Assembly: GCA_948146395.1 (NCBI GenBank)
Contig: OX411552.1
Location: 4,525,501-4,589,500 of the forward strand
Length of the DNA stretch: 64,000 nt
Direction of reading: 5' to 3'
Origin: Fragum whitleyi
Lineage: Eukaryota > Mollusca > Bivalvia > Cardiida > Cardiidae
Of this stretch, positions 44,315-55,027 are shown piece by piece (within the stretch, counting starts at the first letter, position 1; every line of letters starts with the position of its first letter). The notes under the pieces are model-generated. The model made no database searches and was not told the DNA's origin. It saw only the letters and a program-made list of their open reading frames with translations. A program made the translations under genes and the position numbers.

Positions 44315-44731
44315 CTGATCGAGTTTGGTCGGCCTGAGTGATCGGGTTAGGCTGGAGCAATCGCGTGAGGTCGGCATCGGTAGAGCTTCCTATCCGATTA
44401 ATTTTTACATGTTTTCGATCGAGTAGAAAAATTGACCGAGAAGAGGTTGGGAAGCGTTCGTCTATCGATCACGTGCAAGAGTTGGCTGGTCATGAGCAGA
44501 ATAAGTCGTGTAGATGTTTAATATCTATTAGATCTACTCGCCGTGTATTCTGCGTTATTAATGAACTGGCAGGGCGGGGCTAAGCCGTGACGTAATTTGG
44601 CGAGTTAACTTTTTAATAGTTCGGGTTCATTGAAAAGTTAGTCGGCAATAATCGTGAACGCGTGCAAAGAACTGTTTCCTAAAAGTAAAAGGATTCACGT
44701 AATTAGTGAAAGTGAACATGTTTCATCGTTG

Positions 44732-44795
44732 GGTTACCAAAGCCCCGAAACTTCAGCTTTGACTAGCTGAAGTTACGAGGGTTTTGTTACCAACC
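44732..44795. repeat. 64-bp hairpin
   Basis: GGTTACCAAAGCCCCGAAAC and CTTCAGC at left pair with GCTGAAGTTACGAGGGTTTT and GTTACCAACC at right. It shares the AGTTACGAGG stem with the hairpin at 39179. Confidence 0.65.
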
Positions 44796-45210
44796 TACGC
44801 TCTGCGGTTTATATTTAATTATGTCGACTATCTTTAGAAGTAAATAATAATGAATAAAGGCTAATTTAACTCAACCTTAAGTGCTTTGACCCGTTTCTTA
44901 GGCTCCGCCCTGTCAGGGGAAAATCGTGGACAATACACGATCATTCTTGACCTGTTCTCGAGTTATTCTCGACCAAATACCAAAGTACTCGAGCTGATAC
45001 ACGCCTGCACTAGACTTATCGCGATCTGTATCGGGTTGAAAAACTTGAAACGATCGATTAGAGATCAAGTTGACCGGGAATGGATCGTGTAGAACTCGAG
45101 AATAGGTCGGGATTATCGAAGGAAATCGAAAGAATAGTGTTTGGGTGACGGATCAGATAGCGACCGTGTAGAGATCGGGATGGTCTGTAAGGGCTCGGGT
45201 AGTGATCAAA

Positions 45211-45375
45211 TTAAGGTAGTGGAACCTTAATAGATCCGCAATGTATCGGAGGTAATAAACTACAACAGTGTTAACCGAGTTTTCCTAATGATTTTCATTA
45301 GGAAACCTCGGTCAACATTGTGAAAGTTCATGAGTGCCGAAATGTTGCGAATCTATTACGGGTCAACTACCTTAA
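45211..45375. repeat. ~165-bp long hairpin
   Basis: The arms begin TTAAGGTAGT and end ACTACCTTAA. The inner stem TTAACCGAGTTTTCCTAATG pairs with CATTAGGAAACCTCGGTCAA. Intermediate parts (CCGCAATGTATCGGAGGTAA / ATGAGTGCCGAAATGTTGCG) pair imperfectly. No ORF. Confidence 0.75.
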
Positions 45376-45641
45376 GGTCGTGATGATCGAGTAGACTTGG
45401 GAATGAAGATCGGGTAGCGATCGCAAAAGAGTCGTGAATACTCGACAAGGGGGTCGGTGCAATAGAGTATAGATTGAGAAGAAGTCATGTACATGCCTTT
45501 TGGTTGATCTTGGTTGGGGTTGATCGGGGTCGGTATTCTTTGGTGTTGATCTTGTTGATCGGATCGGTAGTTGGAACCTGGCATAAACGAAAAGGATTTT
45601 TGTCCTTCGAAAAGCTTTGATTTTGCCTCAAATACGTTAGC

Positions 45642-46067
45642 TACAATTAAAAACATCGTGAAATCGACATTCAAAAGCATTCTTAATCGCTCACTCAGCT
45701 CTCCAATCATTCATTCCAAACACTCATTCAAACAATTCAAAAACGCTCAAACCCATTGAAAAATATAGAATCAACAACGTCATTCAAAATAAATTTTGAT
45801 AGAGAAATATCTCGATTTCACTGACATAATTCAAGTTGATAGCGCCTCAAAGGTTCTAGAAGAAATAGGAAGCTATGTTAAGAATTTGTATGCATTTTTT
45901 TGAAATGGAAGTAATCAATAACGCTAATTTTATTCATCCCGAACAAAATTTGTAGGATTACCTCCCATTAAATTCACTCAAAACTCGATCCTCACACTCA
46001 TTCAATTTCATTCCAAAGTCATCCCAAAATCATTCACCTTGTCATTTTCAAGATGTTATTAACTTTA
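45642..46067 (+). mobile_element. Family A MITE, near full length
   Basis: TACAATTAAAAACATCGTGA to ATTTTCAAGATGTTATTAAC. The core has lost part of one arm (ATGGAAGTAATCAATAACGC ... TTGTAGGATTACCTCCC). Confidence 0.82.
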
Positions 46068-46327
46068 CTAAATCTATACTGTCTACAAATATTGACAAGG
46101 AACAAACTACCTTTTGTCAGCAACCCCATTTGTTGTAAGAAACGAGGCGAGGGTCATTGCATAAATTGAGCAAATAAGGGTTATATATGACGGACACACA
46201 GATGCATACGTTTAATAAAGAGACAAAAGGCTATTTTTGTCTATGCAGATATATAGGCAAAACTAACAGATGTCCACTCACTTAAACTTGTACAGTTTTT
46301 ACCGTATAGCTGGTAAAGTCCAGCGTT

Positions 46328-46440
46328 CAAACTGACAAAACTGTGCAAACGTTTTGTAAATTATACCCCGCTTTGCACGTGCATTTGTGTGTTAAGCAGG
46401 GTATGATTGCAGTTTGCACAATTTTTGTCATTCAAACCAC
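46328..46440. repeat. CCCGCTTTGCAC hairpin element (family C)
   Basis: Left arm AAACTGACAAAACTGTGCAA, then TTATACCCCGCTTTGCACG. Right arm AGCAGGGTATGATTGCAGTT, then TGCACAATTTTTGTCATTC. The same family as 20185-20385 and 57136-57262. Confidence 0.72.
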
Positions 46441-46456
46441 AATGCATATCTTTTAC

Positions 46457-47243
46457 AACTGCTTCTTTATAGGTAGATTTTGAGCGTCGAGCCAGAAAAT
46501 AAATAAACCAGGTTAAAAAATGAAATGCATTAAGAAAGTTTAAAGTTTTCCTTTTAAACCAACGTTATTGCTTGTCTTAAAGCATAAGGATCACCTGAAC
46601 ATGTACTTTAAACAATTTCAGTGAAGGAACCAGGTTTAATTCCTATCATTTGCTTTTTAATTATACCCGATTTACCTATGGTCATGGACTCGGCGCCTAC
46701 GTCAGAGCTCAGTTTTGAAAATACACCTATATAGGTGTATTTTGTAAACTGAGTTCTAACGTAGGCACCGAGTCCATTATCATAGGTAAATCAGTAGACT
46801 GATGGCCGTCTCTTGAATAGAGGTTCATTATTGAAAATATGTAATATAAAAGCAATGTCTAGTTTCTGAAAGCCTGATTTAAGCTGTTTCTTTGAAGAGA
46901 AGTTAACTCATTTTAAGGTCTGATTGGTTCAACTGAGTTATCTACCTTGTTACAAACTTCTAAAAACAGGGCCTGAATCCCAGGCTAGTAAATCGGGTAT
47001 AATTAAAAAGCAAATGATAGGAATTTAACCTGACCCCTTCACTGCAATTATGAAAGTACATGTTTGAGCGAACCTTACGTTTTAAGACATGCAATAACGT
47101 TGGTTTACAAGGTAAATTGTAAACTTTCTTAAAGTGCTATTTCAACCTATTTTATCTATTTCGATCAAATGGCACGAGAATCTAACGGTTAAAAGTTGAT
47201 TTCGCGGCTCACCGCGCAAAATCTACCTATAACTACTTTACGG
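46457..47243. mobile_element. ~790-bp foldback element ending at the kringle exon
   Basis: Long inverted repeat. TTTATAGGTAGATTTTGAGC at left mirrors GCGCAAAATCTACCTATAAC at right. AAACCAACGTTATTGCTTGTC mirrors GACATGCAATAACGTTGGTTT. AATTCCTATCATTTGCTTTT mirrors AAAAGCAAATGATAGGAATT. The arms of ~200 bp are interrupted by small indels. The centre holds a second, nested hairpin (46669-46792) plus unique sequence. The right terminus is 15 bp from the exon start at 47259, so the acceptor region lies at the edge of the element. Confidence 0.8.
46669..46792. repeat. 124-bp hairpin nested in the foldback element
   Basis: GATTTACCTATGGTCATGGA, then CTCGGCGCCTACGTCAGA at left pairs with TCTAACGTAGGCACCGAGTC, then CATTATCATAGGTAAATC at right. 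The innermost stem is ATACACCTATATAGGTGTAT, fully palindromic. A few mismatches only. Confidence 0.85.
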
Positions 47244-47258
47244 GAATACTAGTTTTAG

Positions 47259-47531
47259 GTATTAGAAGCACCACATGCTGGGACAATGTATCAGGACCCG
47301 ACTATATTGGTACCCAGATAATCACACTGAGCGGATACACGTGTCAGGCCTGGTACTCGGACACGCCCCATTTTCACAACACAGACCAGCCATCTTACTT
47401 CCCTTATGACACGGACACCGGACCGTCCAACTATTGTCGTGACCCCGGGGGATGGTCTTCTGTCGGACCATGGTGTTACACGATGAACCCATCAGTCGTG
47501 TGGGAGACGTGTGGAATTGCAATTTGTACAA
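47259..47531 (+). CDS. Kringle-domain exon of an extracellular multidomain protein
   Basis: The 273-bp exon (phase 1 at both ends) codes one complete kringle: TCWDNVSGPDYIGTQIITLS then GYTCQAW ... PHFHN ... NYCRDPGGW ... GPWCYT ... VWETCGIAICT. The six cysteines, the SGYTCQAW and PWCYT strings and the NYCRDP motif are diagnostic. Kringles are ~80-residue disulphide-bonded binding modules of secreted or membrane proteins. The exon follows AG (47257-47258) and ends before GTAAGG. It is the first recognised exon of the gene, and upstream phase 1 exons (signal peptide) were not found. The next exon joins in frame (A+AC gives Asn). Confidence 0.92.
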
Positions 47532-48184
47532 GTAAGGAGATTTATTTACTGGAATTTAATGTTATATAAACAAGTCTATTTAACTTGTAATTAATTTCAA
47601 ACATAAGAATTGAAAATTAATTCTGTTCTTAAGGTTAGACGTTCTTGGCACATTTAAGAATTTATTCAGTTCCCAGGCTTTGCTCGATCATTCAGGAAAT
47701 TAGTTTAAATGTCAAAATAATGCTATGCCATTCTGTACCCAGGAGTGAACAATTAGACAACAATAGGCGGTAATTGTTAAGTGTCGTTGCTTTATCCCCT
47801 GGTTTGAAGGAAATTAACAGGAGGTAATCCTATATCGCTAATTCCATCCAGTTTGACGAAATTTGCGATATTTATTACCTCCCTTTATTCAAGTCTACGC
47901 ACTTTTCTTTTTTAAGCGTCTTCACTGTCCAATTATACACTTGAAAACCCTCACAAGACAATTGAAAGTTTTGTTAAATTTGAATAAAATGTCATTTTTA
48001 AACGATTTCGAAGTGATCCAGAACATTTTAGAGCGTTTGGAAATGACTTCATTGAATGTATTGCATGAATGATTGGAACACTGAGCGAGATTTTAATCGA
48101 GGAAAAATTAAATTTTCACGATGTGACTAATTGTACTCCTTCGTTTTGAACAATAATCGGAACTCATGTTGAAATTTGTTTCAG
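47532..48184 (+). other. Intron 1 (recognised) of the kringle gene
   Basis: Begins GTAAGG and ends TTTCAG. It contains a truncated family A MITE at 47795-48136. No further exon is seen. Confidence 0.75.
47795..48136 (-). mobile_element. Family A MITE lacking its left end
   Basis: The core is intact (GGAGGTAATCCTATATCGC ... GCGATATTTATTACCTCCC around TTCCATCCAGTTTGACGAAA), and the right terminus TTTTCACGATGTGACTAATTG TA is present. The first ~80 bp are missing. It sits 48 bp before the next exon. Confidence 0.75.
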
Positions 48185-48265
48185 ACTTGCCGTGCGCAAC
48201 CGTAGGTAATTCCACTGGGCAGGCAGATCCGGGATTAACTATAGCCAACTTGGACTCAAATACAG
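48185..48265 (+). CDS. Kringle gene, exon 2 (linker)
   Basis: An 81-bp phase 1-1 exon reading NLPCATVGNSTGQADPGLTI then ANLDSNTG. It links the kringle to the next module. An upstream in-frame donor (GTAG|GTAATT at 48206) would shorten it to 21 bp, also phase 1. The longer form ends CAG|GTATAG, where the donor coincides with the terminus of a TA-flanked MITE. Both forms join exon 3 in frame, so alternative use is possible. Confidence 0.75.
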
Positions 48266-48591
48266 GTATAGTCTATATTGCTCGAGCGACCACCTCTCTT
48301 AAGCGACCACTTTAATTTAGCGACCATAATAAAAATCACCGATAGCAAAATCTCTGAAATGTCGGCATTTCTAAGCGAACGGTTGTTTATTGTTGATTTT
48401 AATGATGTTCGAGTCGATTTAAATGGGTTCTACCACCATAAGATTCAAATAGAATTGTGCGACTATCTATATGTGATATCATAATGAACTGTCTTAGTTA
48501 TCGTAAAATAAAGTATTAAGCGACCAAACCCATAATTGACTGTTTTTTGTTGGTCCGCTAATTGGTCGCTTAACACAAGATTACCTGTATA
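48261..48591. mobile_element. GCGACC-type MITE whose end overlaps the exon 2 donor
   Basis: The ends are TACAGGTATAGTCTATATTG and CACAAGATTACCTGTA, with repeated AAGCGACCA motifs just inside each end (48280-48330 and 48515-48572) in opposite orientation. TA flanks plus CAGGTA termini suggest a Tc1/mariner-type target preference. The left-arm alignment needs a small gap, so the exact TIR is uncertain. The interior is AT-rich without an ORF of note. Confidence 0.6.
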
Positions 48592-49004
48592 GTTAAATCG
48601 TTGTATTATTGACACTCATTCTACTCAAGACTCTCTAAAACATTTGCTTAGAGCTCAATCCATATGTTCCCGAGGACTTCCATGGCCAAAACGCCCCTAA
48701 AATAGCCCCTTACGTCTCTGAACATGATTTTGAAAATCACTGTTACATGACGTTTCATTTGTGACTTTTTCATTGATGACGTGAAACGAACATAGATTGA
48801 GAACATGACGTGTACGTAATACACTTATCCGAAGTTTGACCTTAAATAATGACATTGTCTTTGTGAGATTCCCTTTAACCTTCACTGTATCGGTGATCTA
48901 GCGTTATAGGAACAGAACAGGACATACTTTATTTAGACAAATACCTAGTACATGGTCAAAAATACAAACATATATAATACATGCATTTAGGTCAAAGTCC
49001 CCCT

Positions 49005-49605
<601 letters not shown>

Positions 49606-49716
49606 TTGCATAAAAGGCGATCGACACGTCCCAAGGTTCTAGCGGCATCGTTGCCGGGAATGGTGAAGGGCTAAACACGTTTAAATAGCCAGCCCCAGTT
49701 CAACATACTGTAACCA

Positions 49717-50012
49717 GCCCGATTAGCTCAGTTGGTAGAGCACCGGACTTCAAAACCATTGAAGTTCGACCGCGTGGGTTCGATTCCCGGGCTGTACAAT
49801 TAACAAAACTAATTGTCTTTCGGATGAGACGTTAAACCGAGGCCCCGTGAGACGGTGCTTTAGACCGAGCACGTTAAAGAATCATAGCGGATCTCAGCAA
49901 TACTTTCGTCATGTATCCTTGCGCTATCCCCCGTAACATCTAACCGTCTTCTGGGTGCGTCGCTCATATGGGCATGTGCTACGGTAGCGACGATAAATAA
50001 AAGGAAATAGAT
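49717..50012 (+). mobile_element. tRNA-derived SINE
   Basis: The head resembles a tRNA: acceptor-like CAGCCCG pairing with CGGGCTG at 49789-49795, A box TAGCTCAGTTGGTAGAGC (49725-49742), B box GGGTTCGATTCCC. The anticodon arm carries extra sequence (GACTTCAA...TTGAAGTTC) and is not a working tRNA. The body contains TTCGGATGAGACGTTAAACC, then GAGCACGTTAAAGA, phrases known from broadly distributed invertebrate SINE families. It ends in an A-rich AATAAAAGGAAAT. The internal Pol III promoter should be the only regulatory part. Confidence 0.8.
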
Positions 50013-50796
50013 TTTGGTAGCAGTGGTTTTAAACTACTGCTTCTCTCTCAGGGACGTAAAAACATCGGAATGTAGTACTAGAGAGCGACTCAATAAGCTT
50101 AAGCTTTCGTCACAATCGGTCGGTGTTATCTTTATTTCAAATACATGTATGAGCATTGTAACTAAATAGTATTGAAGTTGTTTGGAAATTTTAGATTGCT
50201 GGTAAAGTTTCGCTGACAGACAGATGGACTGATAGACGGAGAGACGAACACCGGTAAAACAATATATTCGGAATTATCGATGCGGGAGCATACAACGCTC
50301 CTAATTTATTGTTTGCCAGTTGACCTGACTTTCATGAATGGTCACTCTATACACTATTAGATAGGTGCAGAATCTTTGAATTTATTGATCATCCATCAGT
50401 ATAACATGTAAAGTTAGACTATCTGTAGTCAAAAAAGAGCGCATGTTAAATTATAATTAAAATAACGATAGTATCAGCAAAACCCTCCGAAATATTTTGT
50501 TTCATTTTATATAGCGTGACAACAAATAATTTACGGATAGAAACATGTTCAAAATATAGTATTTTAATGCTTATTATGCAATATACGAAATGCATACATA
50601 ATGTCGCCTGACACGAAAATAAGCACTCGAAAGAACTGCGGAAAATCCCATTTTACTGATCGATGTATCGACGATTACAAATTGTAGGAATTCATCCTTT
50701 CCTATGAAACTTTCTACTTTTTGTTTCCGACATGTTTTACATGCTAAGATTACGAAAGAAGGACACGAACATTATTCTGGTCGACGTTTGCTGTTG

Positions 50797-51241
50797 TACA
50801 GTTAACAACATCGAGAAATTGACAATGTGAATGATTTTGGAATGAATTTGGAATGAAATTGAATGAGTGTATGGAGCGAGTTTTGAATGAATTTAATGGG
50901 AGGTAATCCATTATCGAAAATTTTGTTCATGATGAACAAAATTTGCGATATGTATTACCTCCCTTTATAAAAAAAATATGCATAGATAATCTTTAAATAG
51001 CTTCCCTTTTCTTCAAGAACCAATCAGACGTTTTTAATTTCTATTATATCAGTTAAATCGCGATTTTGTTCTTGTTTTATTAATTTTGAAGGTAGTTGTA
51101 TATCTTATATTTTTTTAGTCATTTTGAGCGTTTTTGAATGGTTTGAGTGAGTGTTTGGAATGAGTGAATGGAGCGCTGAATGAGCGATTTAGAATGATTT
51201 TGATCGAGATGCATGTCAATTTTACGATGTAACTAACTGTA
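50797..51241 (-). mobile_element. Family A MITE, full length
   Basis: TACAGTTAACAACATCGAGA to TTTTACGATGTAACTAACTG TA, 445 bp, inside intron 2, ending ~85 bp before exon 3. Core: GGGAGGTAATCCATTATCG ... GCGATATGTATTACCTCCC. Confidence 0.88.
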
Positions 51242-51326
51242 TACTCTTTGATATTTGGTTTTTGGAGTTTTGGGATAGTCCCTTTTTGACCCAGTTATAA
51301 TTTCTTTTATTTACAACTCTTTGCAG

Positions 51327-51503
51327 GAAAAATCCATTTAATACAATCCTCTACTGCCTATGACATATCGTGCTGTGGCACTATTGGTGAGTGGAGAATA
51401 TACGCTAGTGTCGCCGGGGAGATCAGACTGCAGGTCTGGAGACATAACTCGTCTAATGGACTTTATAAACTCATTGGAGAGAATGTCTATATACTTAGTT
51501 CGG
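51327..51503 (+). CDS. Kringle gene, exon 3 (beta-rich module, first part)
   Basis: A 177-bp phase 1-1 exon. With the split codon it reads GKIHLIQSSTAYDISCCGTI, then GEWRIYASVAGEIRLQVWRH and NSSNGLYKLIGENVYILSS. Alternating hydrophobic strands and a CC pair suggest a beta-sandwich module of secreted proteins. The pattern GEW..YA...G...LQVWR...YKLIGEN feels like a module that recurs in mollusc extracellular proteins, but I cannot name the family. Splice sites: TTTGCAG and G|GTAAGG. Confidence 0.85.
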
Positions 51504-51840
51504 GTAAGGAAGAGCACAATTGCGTAGCTCGGGACCTTAATCCCTGTCATGCTGAATAAAAAACTTTGTCAAATTATATAAAAATCAAAGTGCTGAAAGC
51601 TCTGTATTTCCTAATTGTGAGTCAGCATTTGATTTTAAAAATATAATTTCGGAAACTTCCCTGTTTTTTTTAAGGAAAACCAGGTTGTGTGGACTATGAT
51701 CAGACTGCACATATGTGCAGGCTGATGTTTGTCCATACCTAACGCAAGAGCAGGAATAATCCGGGATCAGTATGACAAGGGTTAACATTCACTGTACAAT
51801 ACTTAATTTAGTGGCAAGGTTCCACGTATATAGTAACTCA

Positions 51841-51931
51841 ATTCAATGACTCGGTGCGAAACAGTTGTAACTGCCTTTAAACATACATGTATAGGCAGTT
51901 ACAATTGTTTTGCGCGTAGCCATTAAATTGT
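51841..51931. repeat. ~90-bp hairpin (family D)
   Basis: CAATGACTCGGTGCGAAACA, then GTTGTAACTGCC at left pairs with GGCAGTTACAATTGTTTTGC, then GCGTAGCCATT at right. It is related to the hairpin at 63741-63798. The 55030-55052 stretch (GACAGTTACAACCGTTTCAC) may be a fragment of the same family. Confidence 0.75.
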
Positions 51932-52091
51932 GATGTTCTTTGAAGTCTTTTTTTCTTTTCGAAAGTTATTAAATTCTTAGTTGTTGTAATAAACAAATCT
52001 GTCATTATTCACCCAAATTCAGAGGACGTAATGGAAATTGTCCTGTTCAAAATAGGAGATCCAGCTCTCCTACCCTTGAATAAGATACACA

Positions 52092-52529
52092 TAGTTACAT
52101 CGTAAAATTGACATTCATATCAATCAAAACCATTCTAAATCGCTCACTCAACGCTCCATTCATTCATTCCATACACTCACTCACTCAAACCATTCAAAAA
52201 CTCTCCAAACTCAGTGAAAAACATATAACAATAACTTCGGTTTAAATATAAAAAGCCGGAAAAAATAATCGGGATTTCACCGAATTTATCGAAATCGTCT
52301 GATAAGATCTTGAAGAAATAGGACGCTATTTATAAAACACATATGCAATTATTTTTAAAGGAAATTAATAATAAAATCGCTAATTTTGTTCATTCTGAAC
52401 AAAATTTGCGATATTGGATTTCCTCCCATTAAAATTCACTAAAAACTCGCTCCACAAGCTCATCCAATTTCATTCTTAAATCATTCCAAAATCATTCATC
52501 TTTTCGATTTCACGATGTTGTTAACTGTA
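52092..52529 (+). mobile_element. Family A MITE, full length
   Basis: TAGTTACATCGTAAAATTGA to TTTCACGATGTTGTTAACTG TA. The core is intact although one flank has lost GGGAGG (AAGGAAATTAATAATAAAATCGC ... GCGATATTGGATTTCCTCCC, given in part). CACTCACTCACTC shows a small unit expansion. Confidence 0.86.
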
Positions 52530-52572
52530 GTAAGCTCTTCTTTGACAACTGTTTTGCATACGGATATATCAG

Positions 52573-52977
52573 TACAGTAAGTTACATAACGAAACTGACA
52601 TTCGTCTTAAACGAAACCATTCCAAATCCCTCACTCAACGCTCCATTCATTCTTTCATTCCAAATACTCTCAAACAATGCAACCGCTCAAAATGACTAAA
52701 AATATTAGTTCAACAACTATATTCAAATGAACAAAGCTAGCAAATAAATCGCGATTTCCCTGAATAATTTGAAAATGAAATTGAAGGAAATGGAATCTTT
52801 TTAAGATATGCCTATTATTTTAAAGGGGGTAATAAATAACGCTAATTTTGTTCATCAAGAAAAAAATAGCGATGTTGAATTACCTCCCTTTAATTTCACT
52901 CAAAACTCACTCATGGACTTATTCAATTTCATTCAAAAATCATTCATCTTGTCAATATCACTAGGTTCCTAACCGTA
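52573..52977 (+). mobile_element. Family A MITE, diverged
   Basis: TACAGTAAGTTACATAACGA to CAATATCACTAGGTTCCTAACCG TA, seen in parts. The core has a short loop (AACGCTAATTTTGTTCATC ... AAAATAGCGATGTTGAATTA). It starts 44 bp after the preceding copy. Confidence 0.75.
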
Positions 52978-52997
52978 CCACAGGTAATGCTACAGTA

Positions 52998-54298
52998 TTT
53001 AAGGTAACTGCGGACATATAGAGGGTCATTTTTTGTCCAAATTTTAAATTGTCTGCAAATCATACCTAATACGATAAAACTGAACTTTCAAGTACCCGCC
53101 TTCATATTTCGGTCATAATAAGGAGTTTCATAACGTAGAGTTGACGTCATGACGTCATCAAGGGGCCGACCCCTATTTTAGGGACCAAAATCAGCAATTG
53201 TCCATTTTTTTCGGAAATAGTGAACCGAATTTCATCCCGTAAACGCCATTTGCTTCGTTTAAAGACGCTTGGTGTTATGTTTTATTGATATGAAAATATA
53301 AGTGTAAGAAAATACAATTAAGTGTAACGTATTAAATGTTAATGCCTTCTGCGTTGCTATTTTCGAGTACAGTCACTGGAAATATTGCCCTTTTTCTCGA
53401 AATTTTGTCCGGTGACCTATTCTGGAATTTAGTTATGCTGCTGCCAAACCATTCCACCGAAGACATTTGAAATGAAAAACATGTGTCTTCGGGTTAGATT
53501 TTTTGTAAAATTCGATTCCGCGAAGATATCGCATATCAAAGAATATTTCAACGTCGCGTCAAATGTGCACAAAAGCTGTCTTTTTAAATGGATAAAACTT
53601 AGGTGAATTTTTGTATTTCTTAAAATCATATTCAGATTTAATACTTTGGAATCCTATATTTTACGATAAACCTTAATTTCAAGTATTTTAGAATACGTTA
53701 TTGCACGGAGGTTGGCGCCAAATAAGCATAGTGCCATTGGTTTTGGTACGACGTCGAATTCGACGAAAACTGTCCCAACAACTTCACAAAAACGGATTTA
53801 ATAAAAGAACTAACCCGAAGACATATCATTTTTATTTGATTAATTCAAAGCATATTCTTTTCGCCACAAAATAACAAAAAATCAGCATAGGTCACCGGAC
53901 GAAATTTTGAGAAATTTCTACTTATTTGCAAAAAATGAAATGAAAAAAGGAACGTCAAATCTAAAAATTCGCAAATAAGTTAGCGTTTCGGGGATAATTC
54001 TCTAATTGAATGCTCACAGAAATTGAACGAATAGATCGGGCGTTCTTGGACTTTCAAAATGAAACTTTTTTCGTGAAAATCTGCCGATTAATTCAGAAAA
54101 TATTTGCAAATAATGATTTTGACAGGTCGAAAAGGGGTTGGCCCCTTTATGACGTCACGACGTCAAAAGAACGAGCTTCAGACCATTTTCATTGCGAGTT
54201 CGCTAATTTCCGCACTTCAAATATAAATCTCAGAAATTGTTGTGAGATTTCAAGAAAGTCGAAAATTCGACTATGTTATCTGTCCGCAGTTACCTTAA
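52998..54298. mobile_element. 1.3-kb inverted-repeat transposon in intron 3
   Basis: The ends AAGGTAACTGCGGACA and TGTCCGCAGTTACCTT are perfect inverted repeats, flanked by TTAA-type sequence. Internal inverted pairs follow in mirrored order: TGACGTCATGACGTCATCAA / TATGACGTCACGACGTCA, AAGGGGCCGACCCC / GGGGTTGGCCCCTT, and TTTTGTCCGGTGACCTAT / ATAGGTCACCGGACGAAA. Most of the element can thus fold on itself. No transposase frame. Confidence 0.8.
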
Positions 54299-54597
54299 AT
54301 TAAATCATTATGTGTATAATTTCTTTGTTGCATTGTCAATCTTGAATTGGGCTCTGTAACACAATTGACAAAAACTCCTTTTAGTACACATAATGTTTTT
54401 TTTTTTCTTTAAATTTGTCTAGTCTTAAAAAAATTCTTTAGCTATTTTAACTGTCAATGAAACCTAGGACAATGCTCACAATGAATTATTCGTACTTTGA
54501 CTAAATACCTACTTTGCATGAGGACGAATCCTGCATTGCATTTCGCCTGGACGACGATGGTTCATGGTGCAACAGTTATAACTACTTTATAAACATT

Positions 54598-55027
54598 AAC
54601 AGCTAATCACATCGTAAATTCATCTCGATTAAAAACCATTCAAAATCACTCGCTCGGCGATCCGATCATTCATTCCAAACAATAGCTTCGATCATTCAAA
54701 ATGCTCTGAAATTGATCAGAACGTTTCTAAATCGTTCAAAATGACCAACATTCCAATCAAATCGTTCAAATAATAGCATGTTTATAATGATTATAATGGT
54801 GTTGATTAAGCGTCTAGTTTTTACGGTACGACACAAAATTATAAAAGTTCAAAGACTTTATTAAAGGTAGGTAAAATTTAAAACTAATTCGTCCGTTTGG
54901 GCGGAATTTTCGATTTTAACTCTCTTGAAAAGCATTCAAATTTCGCTCATCACACTTATTCAGTTTTGTTTCTAAATTTATTACAAAATACACCCAACCA
55001 ATCAATGCCATGGTTTTCCAAACCGTA
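54598..55027 (+). mobile_element. Family A MITE, diverged subfamily
   Basis: Starts ACAGCTAATCACATCGTAAA and ends near CATGGTTTTCCAAACCG TA. The core is of the GTCCGTTTGGGCG type (GGTAGGTAAAATTTAAAACT ...). It is the mirror orientation of the copies at 5959 and 39274. Confidence 0.65.

Larger units (their letters stand above)
44315..45600. repeat. GATCG/GGTCG-rich tract, satellite-like
   Basis: The stretch is rich in short related words (GATCGGG, GGTCGG, CTCGAG, ATCGGGTAG), with no clean period. It is clearly more GC-rich than its surroundings. An inverted pair CTGGCAGGGCGGGGC / GGCTCCGCCCTGTCAG (44566-44921) and hairpins at 44732-44795 and 45211-45375 are embedded. An element-like phrase, CTGGCAGGGCGGGGC ... 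TTGGCGAGTT, recurs at 59409-59448. The open frames here are short and unlike known proteins. Confidence 0.5.

Noticed and set aside
44338..44583. 81-codon frame in the GATCG-rich tract
   Set aside because: No recognisable domain. The local base composition lowers stop frequency.
49717..49800. Functional tRNA gene
   Set aside because: A and B boxes and an acceptor-like stem are present, but the anticodon arm has an insertion and does not fold. The SINE body follows directly.
53429..54303. Frames of 66 and 97 codons as a transposase
   Set aside because: They fall in the arms of the 1.3-kb inverted repeat and show no catalytic DDE/D or other motif.
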